This document shows, piece by piece, positions 24,212 to 32,045 of a stretch of DNA of 64,000 nt. Position 1 is the stretch's first letter, and the number at the start of each line of letters is the position of its first letter. The notes under the pieces are model-generated. The model saw only the letters and a list, made by a program, of their open reading frames with translations. It was not told the DNA's origin and did no database searches. The translations under genes were made by a program, and so were the position numbers. The DNA is taken from the NCBI RefSeq assembly GCF_051251125.1, contig NZ_JBPCZL010000015.1. The stretch is one strand, 5' to 3'. Source of the stretch: Carnimonas bestiolae. Its GTDB lineage: Bacteria > Pseudomonadota > Gammaproteobacteria > Pseudomonadales > Halomonadaceae.

Positions 24212-25076
24212 CCTGCCTTATACACCGCTGTGATTTCGCTTGTCATCGTGATGCGTGTCCTGAATAATGCCCCTGTACTCCGCTTTCGTTGTCGGTCAAC
24301 AACGAGCCCTTTGGATCCCTCAGCGATCCATTCCCAAAGTGCGAAAGCCTGGCGAAAACGCACGCCCACATTGAGCACCTCGCTCGCTGCATCAATACGT
24401 TGGCACGTATCGGGCTCCAGGTTCCTTGTTTTAAAGCGCAACTAGTCGTTGCGTTCTTCGCTTCTCCCCCGATTGAGTCTGTCCAGCCATGACCACTGGT
24501 ACCTGCAGGGGCCATGGCTGGCCGGATTCTTTCAACGTTCCCATAGGCGGAGTCCACCGCCTGACCAACGGACGCCTTTTGTGCGGGGATCCGCGCATAA
24601 CGATACAGTCCATAGCCACGCTTACTCACGGACTGGATGCGAAACGAGACAGCCATGGCTGGAGGGACATGCTGTTGTTGCCGCATAGTGGCCTTATCAC
24701 GTTCAGCTACCCGTTCCGGATACTCGGTAGCGTTATTTTCATTTTGCACCTGGGGACTAACGCTCTCTTCTGTGCAACTCATTGGTCTTCAATCTCAAGG
24801 TGTAACCCACGGCTTGCCGGGGCTACACCTTTGGATTGATGGACTAAAGTTTCTTGGGCATTATTGACACCAAAGTCAATCCATGTAGTATCGAAAGCGT
24901 ACTTCCGCTTGCACGTGACGGATATCACGTTTGCCTGGCTTCTCTGCCCAGTCCCAAGGAGATCCACAAGCCTGACAGCATCCCGAAAACAGGCGCTCTT
25001 TCGTAAGAGTTGGATGTTCGCTTCCCTGCAGAACAACGATCCGTTTTCTTCTTCGTCTCTTAACTGAGACAACCCA
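24212..25076. other. Gene-free, inverted-repeat-rich region
   Basis: No frame on either strand has a convincing start, codon pattern or family match over 865 nt. CCAGCCATG (24483-24491) pairs with CATGGCTGG (24513-24521), and a third copy forms the perfect palindrome CAGCCATGGCTG (24650-24661). A long hairpin lies at 24789-24839, and ACGTGA/TCACGT arms near 24914-24931. This could be a leader RNA of the DUF3577 gene, a non-coding RNA locus or a DNA-processing site; the sequence does not tell which. Confidence 0.5.
24789..24839 (+). ncRNA. Candidate structured RNA hairpin
   Basis: TCAAT (24789-24793) pairs with ATTGA (24835-24839). Inside it AAGGTGTA (24797-24804) pairs with TACACCTT (24824-24831), and CCC with GGG further in. 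About 16 base pairs with small internal loops make a strong, asymmetric stem. It lies about 320 nt upstream of the DUF3577 gene. Whether it is transcribed is unknown. Confidence 0.4.
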
Positions 25077-25109
25077 CCCTATCCGGGAAAATACCTTTCC
25101 CGATATGGG
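25077..25109 (+). promoter_or_regulatory. Leader hairpin upstream of the DUF3577 gene
   Basis: CGGGAAA-ATACC-TTTCCCG forms the core stem. It is extended by TAT/ATA and CCC/GGG with single-base bulges, and followed by GG two bases later. It shares the CCACxCC lead-in and TGGGxxxGG tail with hairpins before the next two genes (25804-25833, 26382-26410). Confidence 0.5.
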
Positions 25110-25158
25110 CATGGTGTTTCTCCCGGTTTTGCACGTCTTAACCTTATGGAGAATTATC

Positions 25159-25752
25159 ATGACTTCTACTAACAGCTTCTTCGATCTGAAAGTTTCCGGC
25201 CTGGGTTACGTTAATCGCGTACGCACGGTCAACGTAAAACGCGGTACGCCTTTCGTGGCCTGCGATATTGCTGCACTCACCGGACCTGCCGATGATGTGG
25301 AATATCGTCGCTTCGATGTCAACGTTGTTGGCAAAGAAGCAGAAAAGCTAATGAAACGTATCAAAACCACCGTTGAAGATCGTAAAGCCAAGGGATTGGA
25401 TGATCCGAAAATCCTGATCAGTTTCACCCTCGGTGATATCTGGACTGACACCTTCACCTATAACAAAGGTGAACGTGCAGGTCAGACTGGCGTCAGCCTT
25501 AAGGCGCGCTTGCTGTTCATAAGCTGGATCAAGGTGGACGGTGAGATGGTGTATAAGCACGAACGTGCTGATCATCAGCAGCAAACGGATACTCCTGCTC
25601 AACCCGAGCCCGAGCATACCAATGCGCCTCAACCGACTGCTGCCATTGATACTGGAGGTTCGGCATCCGCCGGTGAATATGCTCCTGCTCAGCCGCAGCC
25701 GCAGCCGCAGTATCAAACCGAAACAGCCGATGAAGCTATCGCTGCATTTTAA
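25159..25752 (+). CDS. STY4534-family ICE replication protein (DUF3577)
   Basis: A 197-aa protein of the DUF3577 family, annotated in ICEs as STY4534-type replication protein. The N-terminal 130 residues are the conserved domain (FDLKVSGLGYVNRVRTVNVK, then GTPFVACDIAALTG). Its beta-rich, ssDNA-binding-like pattern suggests an OB-type fold, but that is inference. The last 55 residues are a Gln/Pro-rich tail (AQPQPQPQYQ). ATG at 25159 follows TGGAGAATTATC. It is followed by a strong terminator, so it probably forms its own transcript with a structured leader. Confidence 0.82.
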   Translation: MTSTNSFFDLKVSGLGYVNRVRTVNVKRGTPFVACDIAALTGPADDVEYRRFDVNVVGKEAEKLMKRIKTTVEDRKAKGLDDPKILISFTLGDIWTDTFTYNKGERAGQTGVSLKARLLFISWIKVDGEMVYKHERADHQQQTDTPAQPEPEHTNAPQPTAAIDTGGSASAGEYAPAQPQPQPQYQTETADEAIAAF

Positions 25753-25762
25753 TCCCAACCCA

Positions 25763-25797
25763 TGACCCCGCGCCTTTTGGCCGGGGTCAGTTTTTTT
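25763..25797 (+). terminator. Rho-independent terminator after DUF3577 gene
   Basis: TGACCCCG (25763-25770) and CGGGGTCA (25782-25789) form an 8-bp stem, with GCC-TTTT-GGC stacked inside, followed by G and seven T. It lies 11 nt after the DUF3577 stop. Confidence 0.9.
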
Positions 25798-25803
25798 ACT
25801 CCA

Positions 25804-25833
25804 CTCCCGTCGGGGCCATTTGCCCCTGTGGGC
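25804..25833 (+). promoter_or_regulatory. Leader hairpin upstream of the 157-aa unknown gene
   Basis: CCC-gtc-GGGGC-cattt-GCCCC-tgt-GGG, preceded by CCACT and followed by ctGG, 39 nt before the ATG at 25872. It has the same outline as the hairpins at 25077 and 26382 but different paired bases. Confidence 0.5.
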
Positions 25834-25871
25834 TGGTGTCCCCGCTACATTGCTTATCTGAGGACATCAGT

Positions 25872-26345
25872 ATGTCAAATATCTACCAAATCTCACTCAG
25901 CAAGGAACTGTTGACCAAGCTCAGACTTTACATCGGGCTCGCTCACTGTGAGTCAAACGATGCGGAGCAACCTGAGTTAGATGCCCTGCTGGATCAGTTG
26001 AATACACCGACCCGCGTCGGTGATACCGACCCAATCACCATTGCCTATCTCGCCTTGGGCGCCATGGGAAGCGCTAACGTCAGCGCTGCAAAAACCGCCT
26101 TGGGAACTGGTGAGGATGGCTTTATCCAATGGGTGACACAGTTTGCAGACGCCATTGATGCCATCTACCGGCAACCTGATGTCAAGAGCTCCTGGAGCGG
26201 TGTATGGGCCTACGATGTCGTGGAGCCCTTGGGAAAATGGATTGTCGATCACCACGATATCTGCAGTGCATTTCCCGCTAATCACCCTGATAACCCCGCG
26301 CTCCAAAAAGCGCGTGAATTGATTGAGTTGAAAAGCGACCGCTAG
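25872..26345 (+). CDS. Unknown ICE accessory protein
   Basis: A 157-aa soluble, mostly helical protein without recognised domain. ATG at 25872 is chosen because TGAGGA lies 9 nt upstream; an in-frame ATG at 25836 would fall just behind the leader hairpin. It contains an acidic N-terminal helix with a Cys (LRLYIGLAHCESNDAEQPEL) and a Trp-rich stretch (SSWSGVWAYDVVEPLGKW). It is flanked on both sides by related leader hairpins. Confidence 0.65.
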   Translation: MSNIYQISLSKELLTKLRLYIGLAHCESNDAEQPELDALLDQLNTPTRVGDTDPITIAYLALGAMGSANVSAAKTALGTGEDGFIQWVTQFADAIDAIYRQPDVKSSWSGVWAYDVVEPLGKWIVDHHDICSAFPANHPDNPALQKARELIELKSDR

Positions 26346-26381
26346 TTCCTCGTCAGCATCCCACACTAATTCGTTTCACTA

Positions 26382-26410
26382 CCACTCCCATTAGGGCCTT
26401 GCCCTATGGG
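26382..26410 (+). promoter_or_regulatory. Leader hairpin upstream of the 239-aa unknown gene
   Basis: CCCAT-t-AGGGC-ctt-GCCCT-ATGGG forms a 10-bp stem with one bulged base, preceded by CCACT and followed by aaGG, 32 nt before the ATG at 26443. AGGGC/GCCCT here versus GGGGC/GCCCC at 25812-25826 is a compensatory change. Confidence 0.55.
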
Positions 26411-26442
26411 AAGGCTCTGATGCTAGTTCAAGGATTCTCATC

Positions 26443-27162
26443 ATGAGCCAAAAAGAATACAGCTTGTCCGTTTCCTACCAGGAGCTCACCCTGTTAATTG
26501 AGCAAGTGGTTCAGCGGGACCCGGATACAACACACGTAGATGTACTGGCACTCGCGGGGAAACTGACACAGCCCATAATCGACCGTAAGCAAGGGGATTG
26601 CTCATCGCTACACGTGGCACGCAATCGCGCTATCAATGGCGATACGATGGTGACCGATGGCAACGGAAATAAACACCTGGAAGCAGGATTCCGCGCCGAG
26701 TACGGTTGCTGGGGTATCTATCATCGCTCCAACGACGGGTTGGCCGAATGGCTATCAGACCAGGATGCATGGGACGGGGTGTTAAGGTTTTGTGCTCATT
26801 ATTTCCACCATCATGACCTAGTGAGTTTCATCGACGAGAGGGCACAGAAACCTTGCACGGTAATACAGGACCCAACCGATAATGACGGGTGTTGGAACCG
26901 TGCATTCGACGAGGGGCCCGAGGGAAAATTCGAATCACCGCGATTTTTCTCACTCTCTGGAGAAGATGCTCAACAGTATGGCCAGCGAGATGACGACGTG
27001 TTCGGTGCCTCATTCGAGGATCTGGAAAAATGGATTCTTCAACGCGGCGAGAAGCACGAAGCTCATCACGGTGTGTTGCTAACGACCGATGGCCGTTTTG
27101 GCACGATACTGAATTACTCCTACGAAAATGGGTGTATCTGCTACGGCAGCACTGAACAGTAA
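26443..27162 (+). CDS. Unknown ICE accessory protein
   Basis: A 239-aa soluble protein with no recognised family. It is acidic and rich in His, Trp and Cys: the HYFHHHD cluster near residue 113, FGASFEDLEKWIL near 185 and CICYGSTEQ at the end. The start has AAGGATT upstream and a structured leader. It is followed by a strong terminator at 27203-27240 and lies just before the SOS-regulated umuDC genes. Retained here with its neighbour in separate short transcripts. Confidence 0.65.
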   Translation: MSQKEYSLSVSYQELTLLIEQVVQRDPDTTHVDVLALAGKLTQPIIDRKQGDCSSLHVARNRAINGDTMVTDGNGNKHLEAGFRAEYGCWGIYHRSNDGLAEWLSDQDAWDGVLRFCAHYFHHHDLVSFIDERAQKPCTVIQDPTDNDGCWNRAFDEGPEGKFESPRFFSLSGEDAQQYGQRDDDVFGASFEDLEKWILQRGEKHEAHHGVLLTTDGRFGTILNYSYENGCICYGSTEQ

Positions 27163-27202
27163 CTAACAAGCAACACCATCCACTCACTCTCACTGAAAAC
27201 CT

Positions 27203-27240
27203 GTCCTCTTCACGCTCGCGTGGAGGGGATTTTTTTTGCC
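27203..27240 (+). terminator. Rho-independent terminator before umuD
   Basis: CCTCTtCACGC and GCGTGgAGgGG form an 11-bp stem with two mismatches around a TC loop, followed by a run of eight T. It ends the transcript of the 239-aa gene before the SOS promoter of umuD. Confidence 0.85.
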
Positions 27241-27250
27241 TTGCTGAAAA

Positions 27251-27271
27251 ATGCTGTATATTTAACCAGCT
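27251..27271 (+). promoter_or_regulatory. LexA (SOS) box upstream of umuD
   Basis: CTGTATATTTAACCAG fits the CTG-N10-CAG core of the gammaproteobacterial LexA site, with an AT-rich centre. It lies about 20 nt before the umuD ATG at 27291, overlapping the expected promoter. Repression by LexA and induction by DNA damage follow from family knowledge. Confidence 0.82.
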
Positions 27272-27290
27272 ATATTGTGAGGAGCGAGCT

Positions 27291-27746
27291 ATGAATGCCC
27301 ATCAAACGATAAACGATTGTAGCGTGATAGGAGTGGCTACTGCGGCGGCTAGGCCAATACCACTGGCCGCCGGAGAGGTGCGCGCCGGATTTCCGTCACC
27401 TGCAGATGATTACATGGAAACCGAACTCGATCTGGTGAGTCATATCGTGCGCCACCCCAGCGCGACTTTCTATGTGCGAGCCAAGGGCGATTCCATGGAA
27501 GGCTATGGCATCTACGATGCCGATATCCTGGTAGTAGACCGTTCACTAACGCCCCGCAATGGCGATGTGTTGATTGCTGCCGTAGACGGTGAGTTGACAG
27601 TTAAAGTACTGGAACAAATAGGACAGCGCCCCTATCTGGTAGCAGGCAACCCCGACTATCCACCTATCCACTTGTCGGGGCGGGATTGTCATATCTGGGG
27701 AGTGGTCACCCACAACGTCCATCAGTTGGGAAGCCACCGAGGGTAA
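27291..27746 (+). CDS. umuD: Translesion polymerase V autoproteolytic subunit UmuD
   Basis: A 151-aa UmuD/RulA-type protein, slightly longer than E. coli UmuD (139 aa). The self-cleavage site is Ala32-Gly33 in VRAGFPSP. The catalytic dyad is Ser68 (AKGDSMEG) and Lys105 (GELTVKVLE). After RecA-stimulated cleavage, UmuD' would join UmuC to form Pol V. The gene has its own LexA box and GAGGAG ribosome-binding site and is 4 nt upstream of umuC. Confidence 0.93.
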   Translation: MNAHQTINDCSVIGVATAAARPIPLAAGEVRAGFPSPADDYMETELDLVSHIVRHPSATFYVRAKGDSMEGYGIYDADILVVDRSLTPRNGDVLIAAVDGELTVKVLEQIGQRPYLVAGNPDYPPIHLSGRDCHIWGVVTHNVHQLGSHRG

Positions 27747-27750
27747 CTGC

Positions 27751-29019
27751 ATGATCGGACTATGTGACTGCAACAACTTCTATGTTTCCTGCGAGCGAGT
27801 GTTCGATCCCTCACTAGAGCGTCGCCCTGTCGCGGTGCTTTCCAATAATGATGGCTGCCTGATCGCCCGTAGCCAGGAAGTCAAGGACGTGGGGATTGCC
27901 ATGGGCACCCCCGCCTTCAAGCTGCCGCCCGATGTAAGGCGCTCAATCGTGCTCCGTAGTTCCAACTACGCGCTCTATGGCGATCTGAGTCGACGTGTCA
28001 TGGCAACGCTGGGGGCATATTGTCCGGCTGTTGAAACCTACAGCATCGATGAAGCATTTCTGTTCCTCGACGGATTTGAGCCAGATGCACTAATTACCCA
28101 CTGTCGGCGCCTTCGCCAAACAGTGAAACGCAATGTCGGCATTCCCGTCAGCATCGGACTGTCGACCTCTAGGACATTGGCAAAACTCGCCAACCACGAG
28201 GCCAAGAAAAACCCTGCCCATCGAGGCGTCTGTTGGCTGGACCCTCATTCAACGGCGATGGAAACGCTGCTCTCGCGGTTGCCCGTGAACGAACTATGGG
28301 GAGTATCACGACGCCTGGCCGACCGCTTGGCAGTAATGGGCATCACCACCGCCTGGCAGTTGCGCGAGGCGGATCCCAAGCGTATCCGGGCCCGCTTCAG
28401 CGTCGTACAAGAAAAATTGGTTTGGGAGCTGCGTGGCCACGATTGCATAGAGACCGAGAACGTAATGCCCAAACAAAACATCATGACCAGCAGGAGTTTC
28501 GGAAACGCTACGACCCAGTGGCATGAAGTACGTGAAGCCGTTCGGTTACATGCACAGCACGGAGCCGAAAAATTACGTCGCCAGAGCAGTGTCGCCCAAG
28601 GCGTCATGGTCTTTATCCAAACCAACCGCCATCGATCCGAATTGCCGCAATATAGCCCCTCAATTGTGGTTCCTCTATCAATCCCATCAAATGATTCTGC
28701 TGTTATTCTCGACGCCGTTAAGGTCGGTCTCGCGAAGATTTGGCGCGCTGGTTATCAATATGTAAAAGCCGGTGTCATGATGCTCGATCTAATCGATGCC
28801 GAGCGTACCGTTGAGGATATTTTTGACGAACAGTCGGATGCTGATCGTGAACGGCGTCAGGGGCTGATGGCGGCCGTGGATAAACTGAACCAACAGTGGG
28901 GGCGGGATACGATCACGTTTGGCGGCCAGAGGAAGGCGGCCAGGTGGCACTTACGCCGGGAATTCCTATCGCAACGCTACACAACCTCCTGGCAAGAGCT
29001 GGCCGTAGCAAAAGCCTAA
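27751..29019 (+). CDS. umuC: DNA polymerase V catalytic subunit UmuC
   Basis: A 422-aa Y-family polymerase of normal UmuC length. The N-terminus IGLCDCNNFYVSCERVF holds the first catalytic acidic residue, and the Y-family signature YSIDEAFLFLDG near residues 98-109 holds the other two. The helix-hairpin-helix thumb region (LPVNELWGVSRRLADRL) and little-finger domain follow, and the C-terminus TFGGQRKAARWHLRREFLS is typical. It would give error-prone lesion bypass during stress or after single-stranded entry into a new host. Confidence 0.94.
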   Translation: MIGLCDCNNFYVSCERVFDPSLERRPVAVLSNNDGCLIARSQEVKDVGIAMGTPAFKLPPDVRRSIVLRSSNYALYGDLSRRVMATLGAYCPAVETYSIDEAFLFLDGFEPDALITHCRRLRQTVKRNVGIPVSIGLSTSRTLAKLANHEAKKNPAHRGVCWLDPHSTAMETLLSRLPVNELWGVSRRLADRLAVMGITTAWQLREADPKRIRARFSVVQEKLVWELRGHDCIETENVMPKQNIMTSRSFGNATTQWHEVREAVRLHAQHGAEKLRRQSSVAQGVMVFIQTNRHRSELPQYSPSIVVPLSIPSNDSAVILDAVKVGLAKIWRAGYQYVKAGVMMLDLIDAERTVEDIFDEQSDADRERRQGLMAAVDKLNQQWGRDTITFGGQRKAARWHLRREFLSQRYTTSWQELAVAKA

Positions 29020-29133
29020 GCAGGTAGTAATTCTTTCGTTTACCAGGACGAGATTCGCCGTAGTCCTCAGCACACGATACATGCATTATATAAACACGGA
29101 GGGAGTGCCAACACTGAGGAGCCGGCGCGCGGT

Positions 29134-30030
29134 ATGGACGTATATAAACTGAAAAAATCCGACTGGGAAGAACTTCCGTTAAACAAGCGGGCGTTTGAGG
29201 AATCAACCGGTAAGGATAAACCGTGGTACGCCAATAACCGTGGTGGCGATGAAGCGACCTTTGCCGTTTGTCCTGGCTGTGACAATCCTATTTTGATCCT
29301 CGGGTTTGAGCGCAAGCTGGCTCACACTGATAAACCCTACGCACGTCATTACCGATGGAAGGTCGATAACCTGGCTGAATACCGCCAATGGGCCTATGAC
29401 CATTGCCCCTACTCAAGATCTCAACGTTACAACCCTCATCAGCGCCGCCCTGTTGGGGATGAACTGGGGGATAAAATCCTCGACATTCTCGTCCCTAACT
29501 TCGATAGGGTCGTTTACCTGTTGGAGAAAGACACCGGATTTAAAATTTCGGCCAAGCTGGCCAGGCAAATGCTAACTGATTACCGCGATCGCGGAGGTCA
29601 TCTTTACATGGGGGCAACGCTTCAGAATATACCTTGGATCTTCGCATACATGACGTTATCGAAGTCGCTGATAGGCCGTATTGTTCATAACGACCAGGCG
29701 CTATTGGATGCCATCAACACCCATAACGCACCTGGCATCTTTATCGAACCCGAGGGTAACCAAATCAAGTGGAAACCGGGCACAGGAGCCTCGTTGAATG
29801 TCTGCTTTATTCACCACGAGGCACGAGTCACCGATCAGCATTTGACTGAGACAATGACCATGATGGTCTCTTCGGGGCATGGCCCCGAAGCAGAACGTAT
29901 TTATCGTAAGACGATTGAGTTTGACCGGGACCACTTCAAAAATCTGATCAATGTCTCCCCCGAAAAAGCCGTAAGGCCACGTCGGGAGGAACTGGTAGGA
30001 CTGGCAGAGGAAATACTGGGTACCCGTTAG
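29134..30030 (+). CDS. Unknown ICE accessory protein with N-terminal Cys pair
   Basis: A 298-aa soluble protein that I do not recognise. Residues about 45-52 contain CPGCDNP, a possible zinc knuckle completed by distal His/Cys (YARHYRW, YDHCPYS). The middle (LARQMLTDYRDRGGHLYMGA, then IPWIFAYMTLSKSLIGR) is conserved-looking and aromatic-rich, followed by a basic C-terminal tail. The ATG at 29134 has only a distant GAGG, so the start is uncertain. It lies between umuC and the transfer genes. Confidence 0.65.
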   Translation: MDVYKLKKSDWEELPLNKRAFEESTGKDKPWYANNRGGDEATFAVCPGCDNPILILGFERKLAHTDKPYARHYRWKVDNLAEYRQWAYDHCPYSRSQRYNPHQRRPVGDELGDKILDILVPNFDRVVYLLEKDTGFKISAKLARQMLTDYRDRGGHLYMGATLQNIPWIFAYMTLSKSLIGRIVHNDQALLDAINTHNAPGIFIEPEGNQIKWKPGTGASLNVCFIHHEARVTDQHLTETMTMMVSSGHGPEAERIYRKTIEFDRDHFKNLINVSPEKAVRPRREELVGLAEEILGTR

Positions 30031-30049
30031 GAGCAACCTAACTGGCCGA

Positions 30050-30319
30050 TTAATCTAACGGTGCGTGTGTAAAATCCAAGGCATAGCGTTTTTGCAGTTC
30101 CCACCACCATTCAGCATGCAGCGTCGGTACTGCGCCTTCCAACTCAGCAGCACGGATGCACTCCAGTACGGTCTCAAGGCCCAGGCTGAAAGCGTGGTGG
30201 CTGTCCCTCATGGCAAATACCATATATTCATCACTGCTTAGGTCAGCTTCTTCTCGTGAGGGCGGCGCGTCGTCGAATCGAGCGGGGTTGTGTAATGCAT
30301 CATCGTGGTCGTGGGGCAT
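30050..30319 (-). CDS. Small unknown protein on the opposite strand
   Basis: An 89-aa acidic protein (DDALHNPARFDDAPPSREE at the N-terminus, ELEGAVPTLHAEWWWELQKR near the end) transcribed against the surrounding ICE genes. Support is its coding-like composition, the absence of a plus-strand alternative, and a CTTAAC-like element (minus strand, 30383-30397) 63 nt upstream of its start. It has no recognised family, membrane segment or signal peptide. Confidence 0.55.
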   Translation of the reverse strand: MPHDHDDALHNPARFDDAPPSREEADLSSDEYMVFAMRDSHHAFSLGLETVLECIRAAELEGAVPTLHAEWWWELQKRYALDFTHAPLD

Positions 30320-30382
30320 TGTCTGTCACTCCATATAAGTGTTGTCACCCACAGCATGGAGGGGATGCCTGACGCATAAACA

Positions 30383-30397
30383 GGAAACGTTAAATCC
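30383..30397 (-). promoter_or_regulatory. CTTAAC-like element, minus strand
   Basis: Read on the minus strand, GGATTTAACGTTTCC matches the core of the recurrent ICE element (GGACTTAACGTTTTCC at 15851). It lies 63 nt before the start of the 89-aa minus-strand gene, comparable with the 65 nt seen at 37104/37170. It is also 97 nt before pilL on the other strand, so a shared role is possible. Confidence 0.4.
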
Positions 30398-30494
30398 TCT
30401 CTCTGCCATTTAATATTTTCCCTCGCCCATTATCCCCCCATCGCGCAGCCTGAACGTCGAACGTTCAGACGATCTCACTTGCGCGAGACCTCCT

Positions 30495-31367
30495 ATGCAA
30501 AATCATGCACTGCTGCCATTAGGTTTTTCTGTTGCACTCCTTGCAGGGTGTGCACATGAACAGCCCACTCCCCCAACCGCCGAGCAGGAATCAGCGGCGT
30601 TAGCTCAACAATATCCCGACTCCGACGCTCTGACAGTGACCGCTGGTCATGACGCCATGCGGATCCTGACTGACAACAACGGCTCTACCGACGAAGCTAC
30701 GTTGGATCAGTTCCAGGATAGCGACATCAGCGAAGATGCCCCCGAGGAAAATATTTCCGGCATCAAGGCTCCGGTACCCACAGGACTCACACGTTATATC
30801 GTCACAGGCAAGGATCAGCCGACTCATAATGTCACTGACTCGAATACCGCTGCATATGGTGACTCAGCCACGGTACCCGTGATGCAAGGCAGCCGTTATT
30901 CGCTGGTGGCAACTAAAGCGACTCAAGGGCAGCGCGACCTGCTGGAGCAAACAGTCAGCGTCAATATCCCCCAGAATCAGCGAGCCACTGTGTCAGAAGC
31001 GATCGACTATGTGCTGCGTGGTACTGGCTATGGCCTATGCCCGCCAGCTGGTCGGCCACAACAAATCCTCTACGGGCTGCCACTGCCAGCAGCCCATTAT
31101 CAGCTAGGCCCAATGCCGTTGCGCGACGCCATGCAAGTGCTGGCAGGTCCCGCCTTCACCGTTCAGGCCGATCCGATCGCCCGTAATTTCTGCTATGCCG
31201 TCCGTGACCAGCAATTTGTCGATACCCACGAGCGGATAGCAAATCCCCACCAAGGCGTTTCCATTGACGATCCTATTCAGCAGGCAGCCGCTGGTCAGCA
31301 TGAGGGTGTGTATGACGGCGATAGCCATGCCACGACATCGCCATTGGATGCAGGAGGTGCACAATGA
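30495..31367 (+). CDS. pilL: PilL-like ICE lipoprotein, PFGI-1 class (TIGR03748)
   Basis: A 290-aa exported protein of the PFGI-1-class PilL family, first gene of the transfer block. The signal peptide ends in the lipobox LLAGC (Cys19). The C-terminal domain (about residues 150-245: TVSVNIPQNQRATVSEAIDY, then YGLCPPAG) resembles the N-terminal domain of secretin-type or TcpQ-type pilus proteins. In related ICEs this gene begins a cluster linked to mating-pair formation. The stop overlaps the next start by 4 nt. Confidence 0.83.
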   Translation: MQNHALLPLGFSVALLAGCAHEQPTPPTAEQESAALAQQYPDSDALTVTAGHDAMRILTDNNGSTDEATLDQFQDSDISEDAPEENISGIKAPVPTGLTRYIVTGKDQPTHNVTDSNTAAYGDSATVPVMQGSRYSLVATKATQGQRDLLEQTVSVNIPQNQRATVSEAIDYVLRGTGYGLCPPAGRPQQILYGLPLPAAHYQLGPMPLRDAMQVLAGPAFTVQADPIARNFCYAVRDQQFVDTHERIANPHQGVSIDDPIQQAAAGQHEGVYDGDSHATTSPLDAGGAQ

Positions 31368-32038
31368 AACTAATGTCTGACCGCCTTCATTGGTCATCCA
31401 TGGGCGTTGCGCTGATATTGCCCTTGTTGCTAACGGGTTGTGGCAACGATAACGACGCTCACGATGGCCCGAGCATGGAAGAACGCGTCGCAGAGCTCGA
31501 AAACACCGCAAAAGCAGTGCGTGACAATGCTCAGTACATAGGGACGTTGGATCAGCGTGTAAAGAGCAACGACAGCACATTAAAAGAGCTACGTGATCAG
31601 CTATCAGCAGCATCAGAAACGCTCGAAAACCAGCACGGTGATGATGTGACATCGCGCCTCGATGATCTTGATCAAAAAGTCCAACAGCTCATCAGTGACA
31701 ACAGTACGACGCAAAGTCGCATCGCGACGGTAAACCGGGAACAGCGCCAGCTTGCATCCAGTGTGCGTTCACTGCGTTATCAACGCGCCGCAACAGCACA
31801 GGGCAAAAAGCCAGCGGCCCCACCGAAACCCTCGTTCAGTGCGTTAGGCATTGAGGAACGCGGTGGTCGGACGTTCCTTGCCGTTGCCGAGAAAGCTGGC
31901 TCGGATAGCGCATTGAAAGACGTTCAACTGCTCCAGGAAGGGGATTCGATCGGAAGCTGGCGGTTGGAGCGAATGACGCCCAACGGCGGCGTGTTCGCCG
32001 TTAATGGACAACACGTCACTGTCACCAGTCAGGAGTAA
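31364..32038 (+). CDS. Coiled-coil lipoprotein with PilP/GspC-like C-terminus
   Basis: A 224-aa predicted lipoprotein: the signal peptide ends in LLTGC. Residues about 40-130 form a long coiled coil (MEERVAELENTAKAVRDNAQ, then LDDLDQKVQQLISDN). The last 70 residues carry GDSIGSWRLERMTPNGGVF, the pattern of PilP/GspC homology-region domains that contact secretins. A bridge from inner membrane to an outer-membrane pore is a reasonable inference. It lies inside the pilL-traD operon with a 4-nt overlap upstream. Confidence 0.65.
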   Translation: MKLMSDRLHWSSMGVALILPLLLTGCGNDNDAHDGPSMEERVAELENTAKAVRDNAQYIGTLDQRVKSNDSTLKELRDQLSAASETLENQHGDDVTSRLDDLDQKVQQLISDNSTTQSRIATVNREQRQLASSVRSLRYQRAATAQGKKPAAPPKPSFSALGIEERGGRTFLAVAEKAGSDSALKDVQLLQEGDSIGSWRLERMTPNGGVFAVNGQHVTVTSQE

Positions 32039-32045
32039 GCCAGCC

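Noticed and set aside
24243..24782. 179-aa minus-strand open frame in the gap after the PD-(D/E)XK-like gene
   Set aside because: It has low-complexity, Cys/Met/Arg-scattered composition without domain structure, overlaps inverted repeats and has no convincing ribosome-binding site; treated as chance, though a real gene cannot be fully excluded.
26443..27162. Possible relaxase because of the HYFHHHD cluster
   Set aside because: The protein is too short, lacks HD-type MobH or three-His MobF/MobP motif spacing and any active Tyr context; kept as unknown.
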